A stretch of DNA of 64,000 nt. Origin: 40CM-2-70-7 sp035505915. Its GTDB lineage: Bacteria > Gemmatimonadota > Gemmatimonadetes > Gemmatimonadales > GWC2-71-9. Positions 33,850 to 42,486 of this stretch are shown in pieces. Where the stretch lies: positions 115,900 to 179,899 of the forward strand of contig DATJQI010000054.1 in NCBI GenBank assembly GCA_035505915.1, given 5' to 3'. The notes beneath the pieces are model-generated. The model was given only the letters and a program-made list of their open reading frames with translations. It made no database searches and had not been told where the DNA came from. The position numbers and the translations under genes were made by a program. The first letter of the stretch is position 1. Each line of letters opens with the position of its first letter.

Positions 33850-35024
33850 CAGCGCGTCGCCCAGTCGTACACCCGGCCCAGCACGGACCGCGTGGCTTCG
33901 TCGACCACCACGTCGCGGCGGGGCAGCACGCGCTCCACCACCCGGAGGAACCCTTCGCGGGTCATCCGCGCGTCGCCGTCGCCGCCCCACGCGAACGGCG
34001 GGACGTATTTGGGCGGGCGGACGGCGTCGAAGACGTTGGCGCCGGTGCCGATCACGGAGCCCGTCGACAGCAGGGTCCCGATCGCGGTCTTGGCGTGGTC
34101 GCCGATCAGGGACCCCAGGTTGAGCTGGCCGGTGTCGATGGCGGCCCCCGCCACGTCCAGGCGGATGGCGCCGTACGTGTTCTTCAGATTGGACGTGATG
34201 GTGCCGGCGCCGAGGTTGGCCCAGCGGCCGATCACGGAGTGGCCCAGGAAGCCGTCGTGCGCCTTGTTGGCGAACCCGAGGAACACGCAGGTCGAGATCT
34301 CCCCGCGCACGGTGCAGCGGGGACCGATGGCCGAGGCGCGGATGGGGCCGCCCATCACCCGGGCGTTGGCGCCGATCCAGAGGGGGCCTTCCAGCCGAGT
34401 CCCGGACCGGACCTCCACGCCGCTTTCGAGCACGACGGGGCCGTGAGTCGTGTCGAACACGACGCCCGGCTCGACCGCGCCTTCCGTCACCGCGACCAGG
34501 CTGGGGTCGCCGACCACGATGGCGCCGGCCGGAATCCCGTCCACGCCGGGCAGGAGGCCCAGCAGGTCCTCCCGCAGAAGCGGTTCCAGCGCCGGCAGGA
34601 GCTCGTGGACGCCGTGCAGGACCAGGCCCGCCACTTCCACGGTGCGCGCGTCCCGCGCGGGGCCGTCCCAGCGGCTCCCCGCCGGCACGCTCCACCCCAC
34701 GGTCACGCCGCCGCATACCAGGCGGGCCGGCTCATCGGGCAGGGCGGGGGCCAGACCGCGGGGCGCGAAGGTGGAGGAGCCGACCACCGCGGGTCCCTCC
34801 ACGGCGCGGCGCGCGGCCACCGGAGCGGAGCCGGGCTCGGAGAAGCCCACGAGGTGCGGGAGCGCGAACACCGCGGTCGCCTCGGTGCCGACGAAGGCTT
34901 CCCAGCGTTCGCGGATCAGATGCGCTCCGGCGCGGAGCTCCGCGAGGGGGCGCGAGCCGGCGAACGGCGCCCAGGGGGGACCGGGGTCGGGATCGAGGAG
35001 GTAGAGCGCCGGCGGCGTGGTCAC
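33849..35024 (-). CDS. GlmU-family sugar nucleotidyltransferase/acetyltransferase-like protein
   Basis: GTG at 35024, overlapping the upstream stop (GTGA), gives 391 residues. The N-terminus (ALYLLDPDPG, then RPLAELRAGAHLIRERWEAFVG) matches the alternative 'GlmU family' described mainly in Bacteroidetes, not classical GlmU. The C-terminal half is a left-handed beta-helix of hexapeptide repeats (VVFDTTHGPVVLESGVEV, GPIRASAIGPRCTVRGEIS, FLGFANKAHDGFLGHSVIG, LGAGTITSNLKNTYGAIRL). It probably makes or modifies a UDP- or GDP-activated amino sugar. It follows the mannose-1-phosphate guanylyltransferase gene, which suggests a cell-surface polysaccharide role. Confidence 0.83.
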   Translation of the reverse strand: MTTPPALYLLDPDPGPPWAPFAGSRPLAELRAGAHLIRERWEAFVGTEATAVFALPHLVGFSEPGSAPVAARRAVEGPAVVGSSTFAPRGLAPALPDEPARLVCGGVTVGWSVPAGSRWDGPARDARTVEVAGLVLHGVHELLPALEPLLREDLLGLLPGVDGIPAGAIVVGDPSLVAVTEGAVEPGVVFDTTHGPVVLESGVEVRSGTRLEGPLWIGANARVMGGPIRASAIGPRCTVRGEISTCVFLGFANKAHDGFLGHSVIGRWANLGAGTITSNLKNTYGAIRLDVAGAAIDTGQLNLGSLIGDHAKTAIGTLLSTGSVIGTGANVFDAVRPPKYVPPFAWGGDGDARMTREGFLRVVERVLPRRDVVVDEATRSVLGRVYDWATR

Positions 35025-36037
35025 AGGCGTTGCACCAGGGCCTTCAGTCGCTCGGCCTGGCCGGTGGGAATCACCAGCGTGTGTCCGTTGGCCCGCACCA
35101 CCACCGTGTCCGACACCCCGGTCACCGCGAGGTGCTCGTCGTCGGTCCAGATCACGGACCGGCGGACGTCGTCGCCCAGCGTCACGTTGCCGACGACGAC
35201 GTTGCCGCGCGCGTCCGGCTTCCGGATGCGGAGCAGCGCGTCCCAGGAGCCGATGTCGTCCCACCGGAAGTTGCCGGCCAGCACCGCGAGGCGCGTGGTC
35301 CGCTCGAGCACGGCGACGTCCACCGCCACGGGCGTGACGGCCGCGAAGAAGCGCGCGACGTCCCCGTCCTGCAGCGCGCCCCAGCCGGCCCGGAGCTCCA
35401 CGGCGTGGGCCCGCGCCTCGTCGAGGAAGCGGGTGGTGCTCCACGCGAAGAGGCCGGTGTTCCAGAGGGCCCCGGATTTCCGCAGCACCTTGGCGCGGGC
35501 GGGGCTCGGCTTCTCGACGAAGCGGCGCACCTTGCGCGCGCCGGACCGCCCGAGGCGCGCGCCGGGGACGATGTAGCCGTAGCCGGTCTCGTCCCGCGAG
35601 GGCTTCACGCCCACGGTCACGAGGAGGTCGTGGGCGCGGGCCACGTCCACCGCCTTGGCGGCGGCGGCCCGGAACGCCACGTCGTCGCCGACGGCCCAGT
35701 CGGCGTGCAGGGAGAGCATGTCGGCGCCGGGATCCCGCCGGGCGATCTCGAGCGCCGCCCACGCGAGCGCGGGGGCCGTCGACGCCGCGCGCGGCTCGGC
35801 CAGGATCTGCGAGCGCGGCACCTCGGGCACGGCCTTCGCGACCTGCTCCACCAGGTACGGCCCGGTCAGGATCAGCACGCGGTCGGGGGGAACGAGCCCG
35901 GTCAGGCGCTGCACCGCCTGGGCGAGGAGGGGACGCTCCCCGGCGAGCGGCAGGAGCTGCTTGGGGCGCTCAGGCGTCGAGAGGGGCCAGAAGCGCGTCC
36001 CCGATCCGCCGGCCAGAATCGCCGCCCAGGTGCTCAT
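35021..36037 (-). CDS. Mannose-1-phosphate guanylyltransferase
   Basis: The enzyme makes GDP-mannose from mannose-1-phosphate and GTP. The 338 residues have the nucleotidyltransferase signature AAILAGGSGTRFWPLSTPERPKQLL (about 5-29), AEPRAAST near 80, GYGYI near 152, FVEKP near 170 and WNTGLFAW near 191. A type II isomerase domain is absent, so it is monofunctional. The ATG overlaps the response-regulator gene by four bases. It should supply GDP-mannose for glycan, lipid or glycoprotein assembly. Confidence 0.93.
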   Translation of the reverse strand: MSTWAAILAGGSGTRFWPLSTPERPKQLLPLAGERPLLAQAVQRLTGLVPPDRVLILTGPYLVEQVAKAVPEVPRSQILAEPRAASTAPALAWAALEIARRDPGADMLSLHADWAVGDDVAFRAAAAKAVDVARAHDLLVTVGVKPSRDETGYGYIVPGARLGRSGARKVRRFVEKPSPARAKVLRKSGALWNTGLFAWSTTRFLDEARAHAVELRAGWGALQDGDVARFFAAVTPVAVDVAVLERTTRLAVLAGNFRWDDIGSWDALLRIRKPDARGNVVVGNVTLGDDVRRSVIWTDDEHLAVTGVSDTVVVRANGHTLVIPTGQAERLKALVQRL

Positions 36038-36444
36038 GGCGCGTCTCCGGTCCCCATTTCGCCCACCAGGGTCGTGAGCCGGGTGGCGAGCTTGGTGGGA
36101 CTGAAGGGTTTGGTGAGCAGACCGGCACCGAGGCGCCGGGCCTCGTCGAGGATGCGATCGCCCCCTTCGCCGGTGAGCACCAGAACCGGGAGGTCGCGGG
36201 TGCCGGCGTGCTCGCGGAGCTCGCGCAGGAAATCGATGCCGGAGCCGTCGGGGAGATGGAGGTCCAGGAGCATCGCGTCGATCCCCGCCAGGGCCGCTCG
36301 CGCCTCGCCGAGCGACCGCGCCAGGCTGACCTGGAAGCCCCGGGACTCGAGCTCGGGGCGGAGCAAGAGTCCGATGTGCGGCTCGTCGTCGACGACGAGC
36401 AGGTGCCGGGGGCGGGAAGGGCGGGGAGCGGGCGCCCGGGTCAC
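36034..36444 (-). CDS. Single-domain response regulator
   Basis: The 136 residues form a stand-alone receiver domain. HLLVVDDEP (about 14-22) has the acidic pair, MLLDLHLPDGSG near 58-69 has the phospho-acceptor Asp, VLTGEGG the conserved Thr and LLTKPFSPTKL the Lys. There is no output domain, so it must act through protein contacts. It starts with GTG 13 bases after the Roadblock/LC7 gene. A histidine kinase gene lies at 38751 on the other strand, but pairing is only a guess. Confidence 0.93.
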   Translation of the reverse strand: MTRAPAPRPSRPRHLLVVDDEPHIGLLLRPELESRGFQVSLARSLGEARAALAGIDAMLLDLHLPDGSGIDFLRELREHAGTRDLPVLVLTGEGGDRILDEARRLGAGLLTKPFSPTKLATRLTTLVGEMGTGDAP

Positions 36445-36457
36445 CGACCGACGGGCC

Positions 36458-36811
36458 TCAGAACAGGCCGGCGATGGCGGAGCGGTGCCGACGGAGGTCG
36501 AGGAGGAGCGGACCCACGTTGGTGGCCGGGCGGACCAGGACCACCAGCAGCGCGTCGGTCGACAGCACCGACACGACCGCCATGCCGCCCGCGAACTCGA
36601 GGACGCCGGTCCCGAAGTCCCCCCGGCCGCCGGCGGAGCCCAGCTGGCTGATCGAGCCGATCACCCCGGGCAGCAGGGCCGAGACGCTTTCGGGGTCGAC
36701 GCCGTCCGCGACGTGGGTATCGATGGCCAGTCCGTCCCGGCCGACGACCAGGACGGCGTCGATTCCGGGGCGCTTTCCCAGGGCCTCCACGACTTCACGG
36801 ATGGTCGGCAT
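36458..36811 (-). CDS. Roadblock/LC7-domain protein
   Basis: ATG at 36811 gives 117 residues; a TTG at 36850 would lengthen it but that position is the -35 box of the predicted promoter. The sequence PTIREVVEALGKRPGIDAVLVVGRDGLAID, then FAGGMAVVSVLSTDALLVVLV, is the fold of Roadblock/LC7 (MglB-like) proteins. In bacteria these often act as regulators of Ras-like GTPases or as multimerising scaffolds. No MglA-type GTPase gene is nearby. It is the first gene of the minus-strand operon and may be translated from a leaderless mRNA. Confidence 0.85.
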   Translation of the reverse strand: MPTIREVVEALGKRPGIDAVLVVGRDGLAIDTHVADGVDPESVSALLPGVIGSISQLGSAGGRGDFGTGVLEFAGGMAVVSVLSTDALLVVLVRPATNVGPLLLDLRRHRSAIAGLF

Positions 36812-36821
36812 ACGGTGGGCC

Positions 36822-36850
36822 AACGTAGGACCGGACACGGTCGAAGTCAA
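36822..36850 (-). promoter_or_regulatory. Promoter of the Roadblock-to-kinase operon
   Basis: On the minus strand TTGACT (36850-36845) and TACGTT (36827-36822) are 17 bp apart. The ATG at 36811 lies 10 bases after the -10 box, so the transcript is nearly leaderless. The promoter is divergent from that of the lipoprotein gene; the -35 boxes are 14 bp apart. Confidence 0.62.
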
Positions 36851-36864
36851 GCAGCCACCGTGGG

Positions 36865-36894
36865 TTGACCCATTTAGACGCGCTCGGGTACTTT
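36865..36894 (+). promoter_or_regulatory. Promoter of the lipoprotein-serS region
   Basis: TTGACC (36865-36870) and TACTTT (36889-36894) are 18 bp apart. The ATG at 36902 lies seven bases after the -10 box, so the start codon is at or next to the predicted transcription start. It is divergent from the minus-strand operon promoter. Confidence 0.62.
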
Positions 36895-36901
36895 ATGCCC
36901 T

Positions 36902-37465
36902 ATGCGTTCTCGTTTCTTCCTCGCCGGCGGCGCGGCACTGGCGATGGTGATCGTCGCCGGGGCCTGCAGCAGCACGCTCGGCCCCCCGACCGCCACGGTC
37001 GACAACGTCGTCGACACGGTGACGCTCTACGCGCTGACCGGAACGCCCGTGGGCACGCCCTCGGCGTACAACATCCAGGCGCCCGGTCCGGTCCGGACCG
37101 ACTCGGAGCCGGGGTACGATTTCTCGTTCGACATCACGGGCGGCCAGGGAGCGCTGTATCCGCAGGGCGCGCTCTTCGGCCTGGGCCGGACCTCGGCGCT
37201 GCAGTACGCGAACTCCTTCGATGCGACCACGACGGCGCCCACCGCCGGGTGGAACGACACCACGGCGCTCAACGTGAGCGTCGGCACGGTGGTGCTGGTC
37301 CGCTCGCGCGTGATCACCTGCAGCACGTACGCCGCCACCGTCTTCGAGTACGCCAAGCTGCAGGTGCTGGCGATCGACACCGTGGGCCGCACCATCAACT
37401 TCCAGATCCTGTCCGACGTCAATTGCGGGTACCGGGATCTCAACACCGGTATCCCCGCCCACTAA
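36902..37465 (+). CDS. Putative lipoprotein, function unknown
   Basis: The 187 residues begin with a basic, hydrophobic signal sequence and A-G-A-C-S-S near residue 22, a loose lipobox. A Thr/Val-rich beta-type domain follows, with two later cysteines (ITCSTY and VNCGY) that could pair. Segments such as YDFSFDITGGQGALYPQGALFGLG look like an Ig-like or jelly-roll fold, but no family is recognised. It stands ahead of serS with only three bases between them, so they probably share a transcript. Confidence 0.7.
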   Translation: MRSRFFLAGGAALAMVIVAGACSSTLGPPTATVDNVVDTVTLYALTGTPVGTPSAYNIQAPGPVRTDSEPGYDFSFDITGGQGALYPQGALFGLGRTSALQYANSFDATTTAPTAGWNDTTALNVSVGTVVLVRSRVITCSTYAATVFEYAKLQVLAIDTVGRTINFQILSDVNCGYRDLNTGIPAH

Positions 37466-37468
37466 GCC

Positions 37469-38758
37469 GTGATCGATCTCAAGCGACTGCGCGCCGCACC
37501 GGACGAGGTGCGCGCGGCGCTGGCGCGTCGCGGAGACTCCTCCGTGATGGCGCTGCTCGACGAGCTGCGCGGGCTCGACGAGCGCCGGCGCACGTTGACC
37601 GGGCAGCTGGATGCGCTGAAGAGCGACCGGAACCGCCTGGCCCACGAGGACGCGGCGGCCGTCAAGCAGAAGGGCGCCCTCCCGCCGGAGGTGGTGGAGC
37701 AGCGCCGGGAGCTGGGCCTCAAGATCACGGGGCTCGAGCACGAGCTCCGCAGCATCGAGACCGTGCTCGGCGCCAAGGCGCTGTTCGTTCCCAATCCGCC
37801 GCTGCCCGGTGTCCCGGACGGCGATGCCTCCGCGAACCGGATCGTCCGGACCTGGGGCACGCCCCGGCCGGCCGGTGACGGCGTCCGGCCTCACTGGGAG
37901 ATCGGGGAGAAGCTGGGTCTGCTCGACCTTCCCCGCGGCGCGAAGATCTCGGGATCCGGATTCCCGCTGTTCGTCGGGGCCGGGGCCCGGCTCTCCCGCG
38001 GCCTCATCGCGTTCATGCTGGATCTTCACACGCGGGAGCACGGCTACCGGGAAGTGGCTCCGCCGTTCGTGGTCAAGCGGGAGACGATGCAGGGCACGGG
38101 GCAGCTCCCGAAGTTCGAGGAGGAGGCCTACAAGACCTCGCCCGATGACCTTTTTTTGATCCCCACCGCCGAAGTTCCGGTCACCAATCTTCACCGGGAC
38201 GAGATCCTGGACGGCGCACTCCTTCCGCTGGCGTACACCGCGTACACGCCGTGCTTCCGGCGCGAAGCCGGCGCGGCGGGGAAGGACACGCGCGGGCTGC
38301 TCCGGGTCCATCAGTTCGACAAGGTGGAGCTGGTCCGCCTGGTGGCACCGGAGACGTCGACCGCGGAGCTGGAGGTGATCACGCGCCACGCCGCCGCCGT
38401 GCTGGAGCGGCTCGAGCTCCCGTACCGCGTGGTGCAGCTGGCCGCCGGGGACACCGGCTTCGGCAGCGCCATGACCTACGACCTCGAGGTCTGGGCGCCC
38501 GGCGTCGGTGCGTGGCTCGAGGTGTCGTCCGCCAGCGTCTTCACCGATTTCCAGGCCCGGCGGGCCGGCATCCGGTACCGGCCCCGGGCGGGCGAAAAGC
38601 CGGACTTCGTGCACACGCTGAACGCGTCCGCGCTCGCGCTCCCGCGCACCATCGCGGCCCTGCTCGAGCACGGGCAGGAGGCCGACGGCGGGGTCCGCCT
38701 CCCCGCCGCGCTCGTGCCCTACGTGGGCGTCGAGCGCCTCGGTCCCGCCGGTGGATAA
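37469..38758 (+). CDS. serS: Seryl-tRNA synthetase
   Basis: SerRS charges tRNA-Ser and also tRNA-Sec, whose gene lies at 62785. GTG 37469 gives 429 residues, the normal length. The N-terminal helical arm (about 1-105) reads MIDLKRLRAAPDEVRAALARRG, and the class II core has motif 2 CFRREAGAAGKDTRGLLRVHQF (about 263-284). Motif 3 appears as N-A-S-A-L-A-L-P-R-T near the end. The conserved DDLFLIPTAEVPVTN is present; it is encoded across a T7 run at 38151-38157. The histidine kinase gene overlaps its end by eight bases. Confidence 0.97.
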   Translation: MIDLKRLRAAPDEVRAALARRGDSSVMALLDELRGLDERRRTLTGQLDALKSDRNRLAHEDAAAVKQKGALPPEVVEQRRELGLKITGLEHELRSIETVLGAKALFVPNPPLPGVPDGDASANRIVRTWGTPRPAGDGVRPHWEIGEKLGLLDLPRGAKISGSGFPLFVGAGARLSRGLIAFMLDLHTREHGYREVAPPFVVKRETMQGTGQLPKFEEEAYKTSPDDLFLIPTAEVPVTNLHRDEILDGALLPLAYTAYTPCFRREAGAAGKDTRGLLRVHQFDKVELVRLVAPETSTAELEVITRHAAAVLERLELPYRVVQLAAGDTGFGSAMTYDLEVWAPGVGAWLEVSSASVFTDFQARRAGIRYRPRAGEKPDFVHTLNASALALPRTIAALLEHGQEADGGVRLPAALVPYVGVERLGPAGG

Positions 38759-39917
38759 GCACGAGAGGTGGCGCCGGGCGGGACCCGCGGCCCTGATCGG
38801 GGCCGCGCTGCTTTTCGGCGCGCTCTCCGTGGTCGACGCCTGGCTCGTGGCCCGGCACTTCCGGGAGGACGCCCGCGCCACGTCGCGGCTCTTCGGGCGC
38901 GTGTTCGCCGGACTCACGGATCCGCATCCCGACGCCGCGACCGGCGCGCTGCTCGACCTGGCGACCGAGGTGCGCGGGATGCAGCTGCCCATCGCCGTGA
39001 CCGATCCGGCGGGCCGGGTGACGCAGGTGGCCAACGCGCCGGCGAGCGTCACCGGCGATTCCACGGCGCTCGCCGCCTGGGCCCGGGGTCTCGACCTGAT
39101 CAACACCCCCATCGTTCAACCGGGGATCGGCACCGTGCACTACGGCGCCGTCCCGATCGCGCGCCGGCTCGAGGCGCTCGGCATCCTTCAGGCGGGCGTC
39201 CTGCTCTGTCTGGTCGGCCTGATCTGGCTGGCGAACGCCACGCAGGTCAGCGCGGCGCGGGACCGCCTGTGGGTGGCCATGGCCCGGGAGTCGGCGCACC
39301 AGCTCGGCACGCCGCTGATGAGCCTCACCGGATGGATCGACTACCTCCGGGAGAATCCGCACACCGCCGGCGGGGAGCTCGTCGAGCACCTGGCGGCGGA
39401 CACCGAGCGGCTCCAACGGGTGGCCAAGCGCTTCGAGCGGATCGGGCGCCCCGCCCGGCGCGAGTCCGTGGGGCTCGGCGCCGCGGCCGAACGCGTCGTC
39501 GAATACTTCCGGCCCCGCCTGCCGACTCTCGCCAGTCCGGTGCAGCTGGTGCTGCACGCCATCGGCCCGGGCCCCGTCATCGACGGCGACCCGGTGCTGG
39601 TCGAATGGGCCATCGAGGCGCTGGTCAAGAATGCCGTCGACGCGCTTTCGGGGCGGGGCGGACGGATCGACGTCCGCATCGAGGCGGTGGGCCGGACCGG
39701 GCGGGTGATCGTCGAAGACGACGGCCCCGGCGTGGCGCCGCAGATCCGGGCGCACATGTTCGAGCCCGGTCGCAGCACCAAGACCGGCGGCTGGGGCCTG
39801 GGGCTCGCGCTGGCCCGGCGGATCGTGGAGCAGCAGCACGCGGGACGGGTGTCCTACCACCCCGGGTCTCCGGGCAGCCGCTTCATCCTCGACTTCCCGG
39901 TGCCCGCGCCGACGTGA
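38751..39917 (+). CDS. Membrane sensor histidine kinase
   Basis: The 388 residues start at GTG 38751 inside serS. Two membrane helices (about 12-35 and 140-160) enclose an extracytoplasmic sensor of about 105 residues. The phospho-acceptor helix is ESAHQLGTPLMSLTG (about 179-193). The ATPase part has the N box WAIEALVKNAVDAL, G1 VEDDGPGV and G2 KTGGWGLGLALARRIVE. No receiver or HAMP signature is obvious. No response-regulator gene is adjacent on this strand, so it is an orphan kinase in this context. It overlaps the helicase gene by GTGA. Confidence 0.92.
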   Translation: MDKHERWRRAGPAALIGAALLFGALSVVDAWLVARHFREDARATSRLFGRVFAGLTDPHPDAATGALLDLATEVRGMQLPIAVTDPAGRVTQVANAPASVTGDSTALAAWARGLDLINTPIVQPGIGTVHYGAVPIARRLEALGILQAGVLLCLVGLIWLANATQVSAARDRLWVAMARESAHQLGTPLMSLTGWIDYLRENPHTAGGELVEHLAADTERLQRVAKRFERIGRPARRESVGLGAAAERVVEYFRPRLPTLASPVQLVLHAIGPGPVIDGDPVLVEWAIEALVKNAVDALSGRGGRIDVRIEAVGRTGRVIVEDDGPGVAPQIRAHMFEPGRSTKTGGWGLGLALARRIVEQQHAGRVSYHPGSPGSRFILDFPVPAPT

Positions 39918-42166
39918 CGCCGTCGCTCAATCCCACCCAGCGGGCCGCGGTGGAGTACGGTGATGGACCCCTGCTGGTCCTGGCCGGCGCGGGCTCGGGA
40001 AAGACCCGGGTTCTCACCGCCCGCATCGCCCACTTGATCAGAGACCGCGGCATCCGGCCCGACCGGGTGTTCGCCGTGACCTTCACCAACAAGGCGGCGG
40101 GCGAGATGCGCCGCCGGGTGGCCGAGCTGCTCGGCGCCGACCCCAAGGGACTCTGGATCGGCACGTTCCACTCCCTCTCGGCGCGGCTCCTCCGCCGGGA
40201 GGCGCCGCTGCTCGGGTTCGGGCCGAATTTCACGATCTACGACGAGGAGGACTCGCAGGCGCTGATCAAGCGGATGCTCGAGCAGCGCGGGCACTCGGCG
40301 AAGGCGTTTCCGCCCCGCCAGCTGGCCGGCATCATTTCCGGCGCGAAGAACGCCCTGCTCACGCCGGCGGAATTCGCCCAGCGGGCCGAGACCCCGCTCG
40401 AGCTCGTGGCCGCCGACGTGTTCGGCGGCCTGGGGCCCGCGCTGAAGCAGGCCAACGCGATGGACTTCGACGACCTCCTGCTGCACCCCCTCGAGCTCTT
40501 CCGGACCCACCCGGAGCGGCTGGCGTACTGGCAGCGCCGCTTCGTCCATGTCCTGGTGGACGAATTCCAGGACACCAACGCCGCGCAGTACCGGCTGGTG
40601 CGCCATCTCGCGTCGGAGCACGGCAACCTGACGGTGGTGGGCGACGACGACCAGGCCATCTACGGCTGGCGCGGCGCCGACGTCCGTCACATGCTCGCGT
40701 TCCAGGCCGATTTCCCGGGCACCACGCTGGTGAAGCTCGAGCAGAACTACCGCTCCACGCAGGTGATCCTGGACGCCGCCAACGGAGTCATCGCGGAGAA
40801 CGAAGGACGGCTCGGCAAGACCCTGTTCACGGAGCGGAAGGGCGGGGCACCGGTCACCCTCCTCACCGCCGCGGATGAGCGGGACGAAGCCGAGTGGCTG
40901 GCCGGAGAGTACGCCCGCCTCTCCGCCGACGACGACCATTCCTATGAAGGCATGGCGGTGCTGTACCGGACCAATGCGCAGTCCCGGCCTCTCGAGGAGG
41001 CGTTCCGGTTCCGGGGCATCCCCTACCGGCTGGTGGGGGCCATCAGCTTTTACGAGCGGCGCGAAGTGAAGGACCTGCTGGCCTACCTGCGGCTGATCGC
41101 CAACCCCTCCGACGACGAGGCCTTCCTGCGGGTGATCAACGTGCCCCGGCGCGGCATCGGGGACGCCTCGGTGCTGGCCCTGGCGCAGGCGGCGACCACG
41201 TGGGCGAAACCGTTGCTCGAGGTGGCCCGGGTGGCCGACCGCGTGGAGGGACTCAGGCCCAATGTGCGGGACGGCTTCGCCAGGTTCGCGGCGACCGTGG
41301 ACGGTCTGCGGGCGGCCGTCGGGACCGAGGACCCCGCCTTCGTGCTCGACCGGATCATCACCGCCGTGGCGTACGACGCGTACCTGGCGGATGAGGGGCC
41401 GGAGGGCGTGGAGCGGGCCGAGAACGTTCGGGAGCTGATCGCCGGCGCCGCCGCCTGGGCCGAGGTGGCCGGGCTGGACGGGGTGGAGGAGGCGGGGGGG
41501 GAGGAGGGGGCCGCCGGGGGGACGCCGATCGAGCGCTATCTCACGCAGTCGGCGCTCCTGGCGTCGACCGATTCGGTGCAGGGGGACACGGGGGTCACCC
41601 TCCTGACGGTGCACATGGCGAAGGGGCTGGAGTGGCCGGTGGTGGCGCTGGCCGGCCTCGAGGACGGTCTCTTCCCCCTGGCCCGTTCGGCGGCGCAGCC
41701 GGGCGGGGTGGAGGAGGAGCGGCGCCTCTGCTATGTGGGACTGACGCGCGCCCGCGAACGACTGTATCTCTCCTGGGCGCGCACCCGGTTCCGGAGCGGC
41801 CGGATGGAGATGTCCGAGCCCTCGCGGTTTCTGGAGACCATCCCGCCGGGGGTGATCCAGGAGCGCGCCACGACGCCGCTGTGGGATCGCGGCGGCTACC
41901 GCGCCCGGCCCGACCGGCCCGCGCGGCATCGGCCGGTGGAGCGCGACGAAGCTTTCTTCTCGGACGAAGACGCGTCGCAGGACGCGCCGCGGTACGCGCG
42001 CGGCGAGCGCGTGCGTCACCGGAAATTCGGCGGGGGAGTGGTGCAGGCCATCTCCGGCGGAGGCCGGAGCTTGAAGATCACCGTGCTGTTCGACGACCCC
42101 GACGTCGGCGCCAAACAACTGCTCGTGGCCTACGCGGGGCTCGAGCGCGATTGGGAGACGGGATGA
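39914..42166 (+). CDS. UvrD/PcrA-family 3'-5' DNA helicase
   Basis: GTG 39914 gives 750 residues, typical of PcrA/UvrD. Superfamily 1A motifs are visible: Q motif LNPTQRAAV, Walker A AGAGSGKT (about 26-33), motif Ia TFTNKAAGEM, Walker B VDEFQDTN (about 215), motif III DDDQAIYGWRGAD, motif IV QNYRST, and motif VI VGLTRARERLYLSW. The C-terminal tail (RHRKFGGGVVQAI) is the PcrA-type RNA-polymerase-binding region. It unwinds DNA in repair and replication-transcription conflicts. An insertion rich in Gly/Glu occurs near residue 525. Confidence 0.95.
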   Translation: MTPSLNPTQRAAVEYGDGPLLVLAGAGSGKTRVLTARIAHLIRDRGIRPDRVFAVTFTNKAAGEMRRRVAELLGADPKGLWIGTFHSLSARLLRREAPLLGFGPNFTIYDEEDSQALIKRMLEQRGHSAKAFPPRQLAGIISGAKNALLTPAEFAQRAETPLELVAADVFGGLGPALKQANAMDFDDLLLHPLELFRTHPERLAYWQRRFVHVLVDEFQDTNAAQYRLVRHLASEHGNLTVVGDDDQAIYGWRGADVRHMLAFQADFPGTTLVKLEQNYRSTQVILDAANGVIAENEGRLGKTLFTERKGGAPVTLLTAADERDEAEWLAGEYARLSADDDHSYEGMAVLYRTNAQSRPLEEAFRFRGIPYRLVGAISFYERREVKDLLAYLRLIANPSDDEAFLRVINVPRRGIGDASVLALAQAATTWAKPLLEVARVADRVEGLRPNVRDGFARFAATVDGLRAAVGTEDPAFVLDRIITAVAYDAYLADEGPEGVERAENVRELIAGAAAWAEVAGLDGVEEAGGEEGAAGGTPIERYLTQSALLASTDSVQGDTGVTLLTVHMAKGLEWPVVALAGLEDGLFPLARSAAQPGGVEEERRLCYVGLTRARERLYLSWARTRFRSGRMEMSEPSRFLETIPPGVIQERATTPLWDRGGYRARPDRPARHRPVERDEAFFSDEDASQDAPRYARGERVRHRKFGGGVVQAISGGGRSLKITVLFDDPDVGAKQLLVAYAGLERDWETG

Positions 42167-42486
42167 GCGTCACGCCCGACGAAGTCCGGCAGATCGCGAA
42201 ACTGGCGGAGCTGTCGGTGGATGAGGAGCATCTGCCCGAGCTGGCGGCGCAGATGTCCCGCATCGTCGACTACATCGCGCAGCTCGGCGAAGCGGGCGGG
42301 AGCGGGGGGACGGGCGACCACGCCAAGCCGTTCATCCCGGGACCCGACGCCATCCGCCTGCGGGAGGACGTGGTGGCGCCGCAGCCTCTCGAAGGGAAAA
42401 TCTCCGACTTCGCGCCCGCGTTCAAGGACGGCTTCTTCCTGGTGCCCAAGCTCGGCGCGTTCGACGCCGGCGAGGAGACGGCGTGA
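42163..42486 (+). CDS. gatC: Glu-tRNA(Gln)/Asp-tRNA(Asn) amidotransferase subunit C
   Basis: GatC is the small subunit that stabilises GatA-GatB. ATG 42163, overlapping the helicase stop, gives 107 residues. TPDEVRQIAKLAELSVDEE at the start and the C-terminal LREDVVAPQP (about 66-75) are typical. It is the first gene of gatCAB, each joined to the next by GTGA overlaps. The operon indicates that the organism makes Gln-tRNA (and perhaps Asn-tRNA) by transamidation. Confidence 0.95.
   Translation: MSVTPDEVRQIAKLAELSVDEEHLPELAAQMSRIVDYIAQLGEAGGSGGTGDHAKPFIPGPDAIRLREDVVAPQPLEGKISDFAPAFKDGFFLVPKLGAFDAGEETA

Noticed and set aside
33850..34716. Upstream in-frame extension of the Ser/Thr kinase
   Set aside because: It overlaps the GlmU-family gene in another frame, has shadow composition, and the ATG at 33849 sits in a TGATG junction.
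36812..36850. TTG start for the Roadblock/LC7 gene at 36850
   Set aside because: That position coincides with a good -35 box, and the Roadblock domain begins just after the ATG at 36811.
38151..38157. T7 run in serS as a frameshift site
   Set aside because: It encodes the conserved L-F-L of the SerRS core in frame and the protein is full length. There is no alternative product or stimulatory structure visible.
41490..41525. G-rich tract in the helicase gene as a regulatory repeat
   Set aside because: It encodes a Gly/Glu-rich surface insertion in frame. No periodic unit or inverted partner is present.
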